Below are positions 11,902 to 21,746 of a stretch of 64,000 nucleotides of DNA, piece by piece. A program made the translations under genes and the position numbers. The DNA comes from Isoetes taiwanensis (Eukaryota > Streptophyta > Lycopodiopsida > Isoetales > Isoetaceae), in the NCBI GenBank assembly GCA_021234155.1, contig JAJEKV010000035.1:3608224-3672223 (forward strand), read 5' to 3'. Numbering within the stretch: the first letter of the stretch is position 1; each line of letters starts with the position of its first letter. A model generated the notes under the pieces. That model had not been told where the DNA came from. It did not search any database and saw only the letters and a list, made by a program, of their open reading frames with translations.

Positions 11902-13437
11902 GAAAAGACAATGAATGACGAGATCAATAATCAATGGATCAAGGAGCTGTTAGCATGTGGCTATGACAAGTGCAATATTGACTGCCCAAATTATGCAGTC
12001 CAGACTATCCTGGGCTGCATTCGAAATAAAGAGATACATGCCTTTATTACGTTCAAGGAGTTCAATTTATGTGACAAGAAGATATCTCCAGTGGCTTGCC
12101 TTGGCTTTAATGGCTGGTTCAAGGTATATCAATCCATGAAAAAAGTGAATTTTGAATTTTCGAAATGTAGAGGCATTATTTCCAATGTGTATCAGGAGAT
12201 TAGCAATATATTGTATGACAGGACCTGCCTTGAGGATACTCAGGCTAAGAACTTTGTGATTGGCCTTACTGCATTGGAAGATGCGAACAAAATTGTACCA
12301 CCCACCTTTGATAATGACAAGGGAAAGAAGACTGCCAGTCCCATAAAAGAGTATGATGATACGCAGGACAGTCTTTTCTCAGAAATGGACCTGATTGAGG
12401 AAGACTTCCCACAGAGTGAGGAAACCAAAGTACATGACAATGAAGGAGAAGAGGATGTCCCTAATCTCACCTTGGCCAACTCAGGCTGTTATCCTGTCAT
12501 TATTGAACAGTCAGTGGAGGCCTATGCTGCCTTGTATGAGCACGCCATCTGGAGAAGCCAGAACTTTGGGGCACTGGCCCCAATTGATGTAGAAACTTGG
12601 ATCGCTTTGGCAGGGATCACTAAAGAAGAGATCAACAGAGCTAAATCTGCTGCCATTGGGCTGGATAAAACCTTCAATGTTTTATTTGAAGAACTCCCCT
12701 TCAAGATGGACTTTTTTGACCAAACATGCATTAAAGGAGGAGCAATACAGATCCTGCAAAAAGGGCACATGGCTTTCCCTAATATTACGAGGGATGATTT
12801 TTATCTCAAAAGGGTGTGGAGGTCTCATTGCCCCTATTTCACCTGCAGATGCAACAAGAACAAGTACAACAAGAAGAAAAAAGAAGAAGAATGCAGATGC
12901 AGTGTAATTTGGTTTGATCATGGTATTTGGTTCATGATTAACCAAATGGAAGCTATCATGCCTCAAACCTCACCAATGATGAAAATGGTGTCTTTAACCA
13001 AAATGCTGAAGAATGGATTAAGGCCAGCTATCATAGCCTATATTTCCTATCTAGAAGTTAGGAAAGTGATGTTGGAAATGACTTTAAGCTTTGCTAAGAG
13101 CCCAGATAAAGGGCTTAAACTGTTGTATGGAAACAACAAGATGGCGGACATTGTTGAGAAAATGGTTAAACCAATATTGTTTCTGAAATCTCATGGCCCT
13201 GTTATTAGGTCTGCTTATGTGGATAAAAGGTATTCTAGCTACAAACAGGTTAAAAATACAGTTCTGAAAACTCCCAGGCTGCCACCAAGGATTACTAGTG
13301 ACCCTAGAAAACATGGGGAAATCCTAGTTGAAAAGACTGGAAATACAAGCATAAGAAAAAACTCTGAAGTAAAGGAAATCACCTCGCTTGGTGAGGATGA
13401 ATGTGCTGAAATTAATGTAGTGGAAGATTCACAATAA
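11902..13437 (+). pseudogene. Exon 3 of the RT gene: long N-terminal domain of unknown fold
   Basis: A 505-codon open frame follows an AG acceptor (TTTTAG|GAAAAGACA). It could end at a GT at 13417 (AATTAAT|GTAGTG), which would keep phase 0 into the next open segment; otherwise it stops at 13435. Residues 1-125 contain spaced cysteines (LLACGYDKCNIDC, SKCRGI, RTCLED). An acidic, low-complexity linker follows (about 145-185), then a helical region with VETWIALAGITKEEI and a cysteine-rich patch (CPYFTCRCN...ECRC) beside a lysine run. I do not recognise the domain. Its frame and position before the RT make it the N-terminal part of the same protein. Confidence 0.55.
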
Positions 13438-13633
13438 CTTTTTGTACCAAGGCTACTTGGAATATTAACTTTCAGTACCAAGACTACTTGGAACATGAAC
13501 TGAAAGACTGAGATTTTTGTATTGGGAATCCCCCCTAGCCATTTGGCAGTAATATCATATGTATTCCCTGTTTTTTGAAATTCTGAAGATAAAAGTTGTA
13601 ATACTACTAATAATAATAAAAAAATTGTTGTAG

Positions 13634-14742
13634 GTGCATAACTGCAAAACAAGGACACTTGTCAAAGACTGCAACCAAAAGAGACACTTGGTATGTATAG
13701 AGGAGGAAAATAGAGATATTAGAATCATTCATGCTACATTTTTTCCAAAGCACTAGAGAAGTTCAATATAAAAAAGATTTTTCACATAGTACTTATGGAA
13801 ACTCTGAAAGAAAGAGGACGAGAGCTACTGGAAAATACAGTTTTTCCCTGGAGATATATTGAACAGATCAAACACAAGGTGTATAGGCCATATAATGTAT
13901 TTGCAGACGGAATGAAAAACTCCTGCCCGTGTAGCAACCCTAACCTAGCCAAATTTGTAGACCCAGCCATTGGGCATATAAGGACCATCAATTTGGATAT
14001 CATACATTGTGGCAAACTCAGAAAGGCCTTTGAATATGGGCTGAATCATATTCCTGATAGTAGCTTCTGCATCCAGGAGTTTATGAATGATTTCACAAGA
14101 CTATGTCAGCAATTCTTTGCTATTCACAAATTTGATCTGTTGGATCTGACGGAAACGGACATACAGAATATATCTGATATGTTGATACAATACGCCCATA
14201 TGGAGATAGTAGAGTTCAAAAAGAACCTTCCTAGCAGAAGATACTTGTGGAATGATAAAGAGGTAAAGAAAAATGTAGAATGGCTCAACAAAAACCTGTA
14301 TGTTGCAGATATTGACAAGGCAGCCAATAACGCTGCCTTTATATATCAGAAGCATATTGCACAGATGGCCAAAAACAGACTGGAAAGCAATGATTTCCAA
14401 AAATGTGAAATATCCCCTGAAGAATGCATTAAACTATGTACTTCTGACATTGCAAATTTCTCTAGTGTGACGCAGATGTCCAATAGTAAATTGCCATACT
14501 TGATGGCCACATACAAAGCACATAAAGCAGAATACAGATGGCTGACCAATGCTTATGACACGATAACATTATTACTGGGATACTTAATAATTTTATGGAC
14601 ATCTGGCCGATGGTATGTAACAGAAAGACTGCTATTTTCAGATTGTGGGCTAAAAACTCTATCAATGCCAGCTGGATGATAAACTCTGTATATGATGTAC
14701 TAGTGAATATGCCGTGCAAAGTACACAACGTGTTTGCAGCAG
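13634..14742 (+). pseudogene. Penelope-like reverse transcriptase, N-terminal (fingers) part
   Basis: After a possible acceptor TTGTTGTAG, the frame reads HNCKTRTLVKDCNQ, then shifts at the T run 13739-13744 into a frame open to 14742. Visible are WRYIEQIKHKVYRPYN, a CPC motif, and GHIRTINLDII..KLRKAFEYG. The last pattern resembles the GHV-TGDL-I..LR..L.KG block that I associate with N-terminal parts of Penelope-like RTs. The fingers motif LPYLMATYKAHKAEYRWLTNA follows at about 14490-14550. At 14743 the gene is cut by a LINE that lands just before RT motif A. A cellular RVT-type gene is the alternative to a mobile element. Confidence 0.65.
14730..14742 (+). repeat. Target-site duplication of the LINE, left copy
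   Basis: GTGTTTGCAGCAG here is repeated exactly at 21734-21746 on the far side of the LINE. A 13-bp duplication and an adjoining poly(T) are typical of target-primed reverse transcription. Confidence 0.92.
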
Positions 14743-15652
14743 TTTTTTTTTTTTTTTTTTTTTTGAAGGACTTGAGCCTTTATTATCCAGAGAAAGTTAC
14801 AGAGTACAATGGGGACTAATAACTCAGTGGAGAGAATGTCCACCAGAGCAAAACCACCCCACTCAAATACAACATCTAAACAATATGAAGAGCAAGCAAA
14901 AACTCATAAGTAAGTATGAATCTGAAGATAGTGCTCCCAAATACGGCTCTTCACCTCATTAGCAATTGATGAGCACCTGAATGCTTTGACAATTCGATGT
15001 TGGGCATCAAGAAGAACCTGTGCATCTGAACAAGCAAGACCTTTGAATATGAGAAGATTCCTTCTTTTCCGTGATGGACCGATGATCCATGCGAAGCCAA
15101 ATGAAACGCCCTTTTTGCCAAATTATCCCAACTACTTGGATAAACTGCTAATAACACCTGCTGGATGTTCAAATTGCAATGAAAGAGGCCTTGAAGCCAC
15201 AACCAAGCATGTCTGACATGTCTACATAGGAAGAAGCAATGCTCAATTGTCTCGCCCCCTCTCGTGCACATAAGGGACAAAGTGCGCATTACACCTCTCG
15301 ACTAAATCAGGCACCGTAATATTAACGCTACAGAACAACGATGAGTGACTTGCCACCATAAAACAGATACTTTGGGATGGAGTAGTTTATCCCATACCCA
15401 TTTCCATACTGCTTTCTGCCGATCCCTGGGAATGACTAAAGGCCACTTGGACGAAGGAGGCAAGACGTCAGCATCAAGCAAGATCTTGTACATGGAATTC
15501 ACCAACTTATCTGCTTTGACATGCTCATGAACTACCCACGGCTGGAGGTCATCCACTTGTGCTACTGGAGGAAGAATTGAAGACACCTTCTGCCAAATAG
15601 CTCGATCCCACCTTAAAAGGAGGAACTTAGCTCTAAACTCCTCCCATGTCAG
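14743..15652 (-). mobile_element. 5'-truncated L1-type LINE, 3' portion
   Basis: Read on the minus strand it ends in a 22-base A tail (14743-14764 as T on plus) and encodes the end of a plant L1-type ORF2. Visible are EEFRAKFLLLRWDRAIW and KAVWKWVWDKLLHPKVSVLW, then the zinc-binding CxxxGGE..EHCFFLC and ARHAWLW-like RVT tail, with one frame change near 15295. The RT catalytic part is missing, so the copy was dead on arrival. A Ty1/copia element interrupts it at 15653, and its upstream piece continues at 21616-21733. Confidence 0.85.
15648..15652 (+). repeat. Target-site duplication of the copia element (left copy; partner at 21616-21620)
   Basis: GTCAG directly precedes the left LTR and GTCAG directly follows the right LTR. 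Five bases is the standard duplication for Ty1/copia integrases. Confidence 0.93.
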
Positions 15653-16341
15653 TGAAGAGTAATACAATGCAATATAATTACTCACTTTCTAGAAATGCAA
15701 TGCACTAGCTTTACTAATTCAAATCTTTCTACTTTCAACTTCTTTATCTAGTGCATTCACATTATCTAGCACAACGATACACCGATAACTTAATAAACCA
15801 TTGGACACAATCATATGATGTACTATTTATCTCGATTCAAATAGAATCACAAGACTTTGCATTCCCGATAGCACAAGCATATGTTACAACCTTCGTCTAG
15901 CTCCCATTCACTCTGCCGTCACACAAACTCCATCGAATCCCATCATTTTAAACTTGAGGTGTCGTGCAGGCAGATCGGCAAGCCGAGTTTCAAGCTCTTG
16001 CTATTTTCTGCTCTCCGTTAGTTAATATCCCACAGTCATCTTTCCAATCTTGGGCTAGCTGAGTTTCCATTGAAGATTATCCCACAGGCATTCTTCCAAC
16101 TTCACGACCTTCGACCATTGAAATAATATACTTTAGATATTACCTTAACTTGTTAATAACCGTGAACTCAATGCAACCCTAGTGTATAAACATCCTGCGA
16201 CTGTGTTATGCTTCTAACCCTTTTATAATCATGCAGATCATCTTGTTCAGTATCTGCATCACACCTTAACTATGAGATCATATCACATCTTCAGTAACTG
16301 CATCACTGAACAAAGGACCATATAACATGATTACCACAACA
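15653..16341 (-). repeat. 3' LTR of the copia element (689 bp, full length)
   Basis: On plus it begins TGAAGAGTAATAC and ends ACCACAACA (TG...CA ends). It carries ~123 bp (about 15898-16020) that the other LTR lacks. Confidence 0.93.
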
Positions 16342-16352
16342 ATTCCCCCTTC
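16342..16352 (-). promoter_or_regulatory. Polypurine tract of the copia element
   Basis: On the minus strand GAAGGGGGAAT lies directly before the 3' LTR; it is the plus-strand primer expected there. Confidence 0.8.
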
Positions 16353-19300
16353 ATGTTATATCTGCATTCTGAATAAGATTTCTGAGTTCCACAAATCTTC
16401 CTTCTGCTAACACCTTTGTCAGTATGTCTGCAAGCTGAATTGAAGTATTAACATATGTCATCTTTAGTATCCCTCTACTTACCACTTCTCTAATGAAATG
16501 TAATTCTAACTCGATATGCTTTGACCTTTCATGCAAAACAGGATCCTTTGACATGGCAATGCAACTTGTGCTGTCACAACATATTTCAGTGGCTTTTGGT
16601 TGAGGAAACCCAAGCTCAATTAGTAACCTTCTCTCCCAAACCACTTCTTTTGCACATAATGTGGCAGCAGCATACTCTGCCTCAGCACTTGACAAAGCTA
16701 TTGAACTTTGTTTCTTACACTTCCAAGCTATTGGTCCACCACCTAGCATCATTAGATAGCCTGAAGTTGATTTTCTTGTATCTATATCACCTCCCCAATC
16801 TGCATCACAGTAAGACTTCAAAATTAAATTTCCTGTGCAAAAAGTTACTCCAATGTCCACTGTTCCTTTAAGATATCTAAGTACTCTTTTTGCTGCCATC
16901 CAGTGACCATGTCCAGGATCATTATTATATCTACTCAGTACATTAACAATGTAGGATATATCTGGTCTTGTGCAATTGGCCACATAGGATAAACATCCTA
17001 TTAGAGACCTATATGGGGTATTATTCATTTCTTCCCTTTCTTTGTCATTAGCTGGACACATTTGCTCAGAAATCTTTAAGCCTGGAACTGCAGGTGTTTT
17101 ACAAGTATTACATCCTTCCATCTTAAATTTTTTAAGCATATTCTCAATCTGATTTTTCTGAGTCAGAACCAAAGTCCTGTTGACTCGATCCCTTTTGACT
17201 TCAACTCCCAAAAATTTTTGCAACTCTCCAAGGTCTGTCATCTTGAATCTTTTGTTTAACATATCCTTGCAATGTTGCAGACAATTTTTCCCTTTTGCTA
17301 TCATGATGTTATCATCCACATAAAGTGCAATAATACACCATTCATTTCCAGCTTCAAATTTGTAAAGATTTCCATCATTCCTGAACTTGTGGAATCCCTG
17401 ATCCAGCAAATAAGAATCCATGCACTTGTACCATTCTCTAGGTGATTGCTTGAGGCCATACACAGCCCTTTTCAACTTCCACACTTTATTTTCACCTTCT
17501 TCAAACCCAGGTGGCTGTCTCATGTATATATCCTCTTCAAGTTTAGCATTTAAAAATGCAGTATTAACATCCATGTGATGTGCTTCAAGATCACAAGCAT
17601 TGGCAATGGATAATAACATTCTTATACTATTCATTTTCACCAAAGGGGAGAAGGTTTCTTCATAATCAAGCCCTTTTCTTTGAGAAAACCCCTGAGCTAC
17701 TAATCTGGCCTTATATTTTGATGTCTTCCCATCTGGCCCAGTTTTTAACTTGAACAACCACTTATTTCCAACTATGTTTTTCCCTACAGGTGTATCTACT
17801 AGTTCAAAGGTTTCTGTCCTTCTAAATGATGCCAACTCATCATTCATGGCTCTTAACCATTCTGATTTATCAGCCATAACCAATGCTTCATTGTATGACT
17901 TAGGTACATTAGTATCTAAGTGCATTAGAATTTCATACAAATCATAAATCTCACCTTCTTTTTCGAGTAGTCTCTTGCTCCTTCCCAGCTCATCCCTCCC
18001 ATGTTGGTTTAAATCCAGCTTGTGTTCTCCTTGTAATTTCTGTACTTCAGTTTGCCTTCTTTTTCTGGTTTGTTTGGCTGGTATTGTATCAACATCAGGT
18101 TCAACTACTAGCTTTTCTTTATTTGGTCCTTGCATAACCAAGTCATCTCCCTCATTTACATCAATACCCAGACTAGTATTCTCATCAATAACTTCTGCTC
18201 TGTTAGTTACTAGATCCTCATCTTCTGAGTCAGTGTCTATGTCTTTGAAGGGTGTACCTTCCATAGGTTTTCCAATTTCTGTAATTTCATCCTTTGGTGT
18301 GTCTTTTTCCTCCTTGTATTCTGCATGGTTATCACTTACATTCACCTTTGGTATTACTTTATAAAACTGATCTTCATCAAAGAGTACATCTCGACTGATC
18401 ACTATTCTTCTTTTGTGAGGATCAAATAATCTGTAGGCCTTTGATTGCACATCATATCCTACCATGTATGTTATCAGAGATTTGTCATCAAGTTTTTTCC
18501 TGAGCTCATCTGGAATGTGTACAAAAGCCAAGCAACCATATGCCTTTAGGTCTTCATAGTGTGGTATTCTTCCTGACCATAACATTTCTGGAATAATCCC
18601 TTTGGATGATAATGAAGGCAACATATTCTGCACATGCACAGCAGTCTTGACTGCTTCATCCCAAAGAAAATTGGGCAAACCAGAGAATTTCAACATGCTT
18701 CTCACTGCATTCAAGATTGTTCTATTCTTTCTTTCTGCAATTCCATTTTGTTGAGGTGAGTACCTGCAAGTAAGCTGCCTTTTTATTCCTTTACCCTTGC
18801 AATAGGTTTTGAATTCGTCAGAGATGAATTCTCCTCCTCTATCTGACCTCAAACACTTGACCTTCCTTCCTGTTTGTGTTTCTACCTCATTAACAAATTG
18901 TTTAAAGATGTCAAATGCTGCATCCTTTGTTTTTATGCAATAGACAAAAGTCTTTCTACTGAAGTCATCAATCAAGGTCATAAAGTATCTCTTCCCTGAC
19001 AAACTGGTCACATTTAGTGGCCCACACAAGTCTGTGTGTATTAGATCTAGCACCCCTTTTGCTCTTTTGAGATTTCTTCTAAATGGCAGCCTGCTGTGTT
19101 TTCCCAAAATGCATCCTGCACATTTGAGGTTTTCAGTGTCTTTACTGAAGTTTATCATCCCTTTCTTCATCAGCAATTCAATGGTCTTTGAGTTTACATG
19201 GCACATCCTGTGATGCCATTTTCTTAATGTCAAATGACCAACATAATTAATGCTATTTATAACATGCTCATTGCATAAACCAAACAAGTTCCCAACTCTT

Positions 19301-19887
19301 TTTCCCAAAAACATAACTTTATTATTCAAAAGAACTTTACATTGTAGTTTCTCAAATAGGACCTTATAACCGAGGTCAACTAATTGAGAAATTGATATCA
19401 AGTTTCTCACTAAGCCTGGCACACACAAAACATTTTCTAACTGAACTTTCTTTCCTTCTAGATCAAACAACTCCAAGACACCTACATCTTCTATTTCTTG
19501 CAGCTCCCCATTCCCCAGTTGAACGTGTCCTCCTTTCCTTCCTTTGCATTGTTTCAGAATATTTGGATTGGCAGCTACTGTCTTTTCAGCTCCAGAATCT
19601 AGTATCATAACATCATGGTCAACTTTAGTTTTAGTTAGAGAATGCATTTCTGAAGTACTTACCTCTGCATCTTCATCAATCTCCTCTTCTTCATCATGTT
19701 TGTCCTCAGTCAAATTAACTGTAGGATTTCTTCTTTCAGCTCTTTTTCTGTTTTCAGAACCTCTCCTAGTCAGTGTACTTCTGTCCTTTCCTTTACCTTT
19801 ATGCACTCTAGGACTAGGGCAGCTGGCAGCCATGTGTCCTTTCCCATCACAGTTGTAGCATACAACATTCAGTGATGACTTTATCAT
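16351..19887 (-). CDS. Ty1/copia Pol (protease, integrase, RT, RNase H), separated from Gag by a MITE
   Basis: An uninterrupted 1,178-codon frame. In order: zinc knuckle CYNCDGKGHMAASC (residues ~10-23); aspartic protease LDSGAEKTV (~96-104); integrase HHCC finger (HHRMCH...CAGC); catalytic core with DLIHTDLCGPL, LRSDRGGEF and QNGIAERKNRT (D-D-E); RT with MDVNTAFLNAKLEEDIYM and the catalytic LYVDDNIMI; and RNase H with YCDADWGGD and ALSSAEAEYAA. All catalytic residues seem present. The ATG used here lies inside the MITE; removing the MITE and one duplication copy puts this frame in phase with gag as one ~1,455-codon gag-pol, the usual copia layout. Confidence 0.95.
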   Translation of the reverse strand: MIKSSLNVVCYNCDGKGHMAASCPSPRVHKGKGKDRSTLTRRGSENRKRAERRNPTVNLTEDKHDEEEEIDEDAEVSTSEMHSLTKTKVDHDVMILDSGAEKTVAANPNILKQCKGRKGGHVQLGNGELQEIEDVGVLELFDLEGKKVQLENVLCVPGLVRNLISISQLVDLGYKVLFEKLQCKVLLNNKVMFLGKRVGNLFGLCNEHVINSINYVGHLTLRKWHHRMCHVNSKTIELLMKKGMINFSKDTENLKCAGCILGKHSRLPFRRNLKRAKGVLDLIHTDLCGPLNVTSLSGKRYFMTLIDDFSRKTFVYCIKTKDAAFDIFKQFVNEVETQTGRKVKCLRSDRGGEFISDEFKTYCKGKGIKRQLTCRYSPQQNGIAERKNRTILNAVRSMLKFSGLPNFLWDEAVKTAVHVQNMLPSLSSKGIIPEMLWSGRIPHYEDLKAYGCLAFVHIPDELRKKLDDKSLITYMVGYDVQSKAYRLFDPHKRRIVISRDVLFDEDQFYKVIPKVNVSDNHAEYKEEKDTPKDEITEIGKPMEGTPFKDIDTDSEDEDLVTNRAEVIDENTSLGIDVNEGDDLVMQGPNKEKLVVEPDVDTIPAKQTRKRRQTEVQKLQGEHKLDLNQHGRDELGRSKRLLEKEGEIYDLYEILMHLDTNVPKSYNEALVMADKSEWLRAMNDELASFRRTETFELVDTPVGKNIVGNKWLFKLKTGPDGKTSKYKARLVAQGFSQRKGLDYEETFSPLVKMNSIRMLLSIANACDLEAHHMDVNTAFLNAKLEEDIYMRQPPGFEEGENKVWKLKRAVYGLKQSPREWYKCMDSYLLDQGFHKFRNDGNLYKFEAGNEWCIIALYVDDNIMIAKGKNCLQHCKDMLNKRFKMTDLGELQKFLGVEVKRDRVNRTLVLTQKNQIENMLKKFKMEGCNTCKTPAVPGLKISEQMCPANDKEREEMNNTPYRSLIGCLSYVANCTRPDISYIVNVLSRYNNDPGHGHWMAAKRVLRYLKGTVDIGVTFCTGNLILKSYCDADWGGDIDTRKSTSGYLMMLGGGPIAWKCKKQSSIALSSAEAEYAAATLCAKEVVWERRLLIELGFPQPKATEICCDSTSCIAMSKDPVLHERSKHIELELHFIREVVSRGILKMTYVNTSIQLADILTKVLAEGRFVELRNLIQNADIT
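19863..19868 (+). repeat. Target-site duplication of the MITE (CAACAT; partner at 20180-20185)
   Basis: CAACAT lies immediately outside each terminal inverted repeat of the 311-bp insert. Confidence 0.85.
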
Positions 19888-20179
19888 CCTCTAGTTGCTT
19901 CTAAACTATAGAAACAGTGGCGATTGTTTCCTATTTTTCCAACATTTTTATAGAAACGAATTTAGTAGAATTGGTGTTTTACCATAAAATTGAGGTTTTT
20001 ACTATAAAATGTCCATTAATTTGGCGAATTTACTATAATTGGTATGCAATATTATCAAATTTTGGCAATTTTATGAAGTTCTTTAGCGTACGCATCCTAG
20101 TAAACCATCGAATCCAGATTTTAAAAAATGGTAAAATATAGCAACTTTACGAAGTTTCACACCTTAAAGTCATCACTGA
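19869..20179. mobile_element. 311-bp MITE inside copia gag-pol
   Basis: The insert begins TCAGTGATGACTTTA and ends TAAAGTCATCACTGA, a perfect 15-bp terminal inverted repeat, with CAACAT on both sides. It is AT-rich and non-coding. Its removal joins the two zinc-knuckle segments in frame, so it landed after the copia element did. The superfamily is unknown; the 6-bp duplication does not fit hAT (8) or Tc1 (TA) elements. Confidence 0.85.
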
Positions 20180-21032
20180 CAACATTTCTTCCACTTTTTG
20201 GACAATCTGCCTTAAGATGTCCATAACTGTCACAGTTATAGCAGGGCCCTATTTTTTTCTTATCTTTATTTTTTTTAAACTTACCAGCATACAAAACTTC
20301 TGACCTATCCTCATCCTCATCTTGAAGTTTGCCCTGCTCAAACTCTGTCCTTACCATTTTGATAGCATGCTCCTTCGACCTAGCAATATTTCTGATCAAG
20401 GTGGCAAGATGAGCGTTGTGGGATACTGCCCTTGATATGGCCAGCAGCTGATATTCTTCATTTAAAATGACTCCAGCACCTTCTAAGTCTGCAATGATTG
20501 AATCAAACTTTTCAAAGAAGTCAGTTACATTATCCTTATCATGCAATTTCAGTCTCCTCAACTGTTTTTCTAAGACATCAATTTGAGAGGATGTCTTAGC
20601 TTCATACTCTTTAATCATGTACATCCACATTTCCTTTGGAGATTTACTCCTGAGTTTTAATTTTATAACAGGGCCTACCTTGCAGCAGATAATTGCTTGA
20701 GCTTCCATCACTTTTACTTTTTCTTCTTCATCACTTCCTGTTTCTCGAGATGAGCTCACCTGTGCACTTCTAGATCCTCCTACAGTGGTACCTCCAGACC
20801 CTCCAACAGATGAACCTTCTTCACTAGAACTAGAATTATTTCCCCCTTGACTGCTCCTTCCTGCACTTACAGTCATATGTCCTGCAGTTGCTGGCTCAAT
20901 CAAATACCATAATTTTTCAAACTCTAGAACTTCCCTAATGCTCTGCTTCCAGACTTGGAAGCCACTCTCACCTTTAAAAACCTCAATAGAGTTTAGCAAG
21001 TTAGCACCAAATCTAGTGGCCATCTCGAGCAA
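20157..21032 (-). CDS. Ty1/copia Gag, truncated by the MITE
   Basis: A 291-codon frame starts near the primer site. It has the copia capsid pattern (FKGESGFQVWKQSIREVL early; EMWMYMIKEYE and LRRLKLHDKDNVTDFFEKFD in the middle, the UBN2-type gag fold), a serine/glycine-rich insert at about 55-95, a basic run (KKNKDKKK) and zinc knuckle CYNCDSYGHLKADC. The last eight residues and the stop come from the MITE. Gag forms the virus-like particle. The insertion separates it from Pol, so this copy cannot make a normal polyprotein. Confidence 0.93.
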   Translation of the reverse strand: MLEMATRFGANLLNSIEVFKGESGFQVWKQSIREVLEFEKLWYLIEPATAGHMTVSAGRSSQGGNNSSSSEEGSSVGGSGGTTVGGSRSAQVSSSRETGSDEEEKVKVMEAQAIICCKVGPVIKLKLRSKSPKEMWMYMIKEYEAKTSSQIDVLEKQLRRLKLHDKDNVTDFFEKFDSIIADLEGAGVILNEEYQLLAISRAVSHNAHLATLIRNIARSKEHAIKMVRTEFEQGKLQDEDEDRSEVLYAGKFKKNKDKKKIGPCYNCDSYGHLKADCPKSGRNVVSDDFKV

Positions 21033-21036
21033 CTTG

Positions 21037-21048
21037 GCTCTGATACCA
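21037..21048 (-). promoter_or_regulatory. Primer-binding site (initiator Met-tRNA type)
   Basis: On the minus strand TGGTATCAGAGC starts one base after the 5' LTR. This is the standard plant copia site complementary to the 3' end of initiator Met-tRNA, and it fixes the LTR boundary at 21050. Confidence 0.93.
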
Positions 21049-21049
21049 A

Positions 21050-21615
21050 TGAAGAGTAATACAATGCAATATAATTACTCACTTTCTAGAAATGCAATGC
21101 ACTAGCTTTACTAATTCAAATCTTTCTACTTTCAACTTCTTTATCTAGTGCATTCACTTATCTAGCACAACCATACACCAATAACTTAATAAACCATTGG
21201 ACACAATCATATGATGTACTATTTATCTCGATTCAAATAGAATCACAAGACTTTGCATTCCCGATAGCACAAGCATATGTTACAACCTTCGTTAGTTAAT
21301 ATCCCACAGTCATCTTTCCAATCTTGGGCTAGCTGAGTTTCCATTGAAGATTATCCCACAGGCATTCTTCCAACTTCACGACCTTCGACCATTGAAATAA
21401 TATACTTTAGATATTACCTTAACTTGTTAATAACCGTGAACTCAATGCAACCCTAGTGTATAAACATCCTGCGACTGTGTTATGCTTCTAACCCTTTTAT
21501 AATCATGCAGATCATCTTGTTCAGTATCTGCATCACACCTTAACTATGAGATCATATCACATCTTCAGTAACTGCATCACTGAACAAAGGACCATATAAC
21601 ATGATTACCACAACA
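21050..21615 (-). repeat. 5' LTR of the copia element (566 bp, internally deleted)
   Basis: It has the same ends as the other LTR but lacks ~123 bp; the deletion joint (CCTTCGT|TAGTTAAT) falls at a short CGT shared by both edges, which suggests microhomology-mediated loss. Confidence 0.93.
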
Positions 21616-21733
21616 GTCAGCAACTGCCTTTGATTATTATACCAATCAGATATCATATGCACACCTGCTGCTCTCCATCGACGCTGCGTCAATGGGTGGA
21701 CTGAAGCAACCAGAGGACCACCATATCCAATGG
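21616..21733 (-). mobile_element. 5' piece of the LINE interrupted by copia
   Basis: On the minus strand this reads VHPLTQRRWRAAGVHMISDW then YNNQRQLL and continues in frame across the copia insertion into TWEEFRAKF at 15652. It contains an L1-type RT/RVT junction motif (LTQRRWRAAGV). The LINE is truncated here, directly against the second copy of the 13-bp target duplication. Confidence 0.85.
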
Positions 21734-21746
21734 GTGTTTGCAGCAG
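21734..21746 (+). repeat. Target-site duplication of the LINE, right copy
   Basis: Exact copy of GTGTTTGCAGCAG at 14730-14742; the RT coding sequence resumes at the next base. Confidence 0.92.

Larger units (their letters stand above)
15653..21615 (-). mobile_element. Young Ty1/copia LTR retrotransposon
   Basis: A complete element on the minus strand: LTRs at 15653-16341 and 21050-21615, primer site, gag, pol and polypurine tract, bounded by a perfect 5-bp duplication. The LTRs differ by about two substitutions and one single-base indel over their shared ~565 bases, plus one ~123-bp deletion, which points to recent insertion. The coding part has no stops except those brought by a 311-bp MITE inside gag-pol. 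It sits inside a LINE. Confidence 0.95.

Noticed and set aside
13691-13722. GTATGT...ATTAG as an intron in the RT gene
   Set aside because: At 32 bases it is too short for a plant intron; a frameshift in the T run explains the frame change better.
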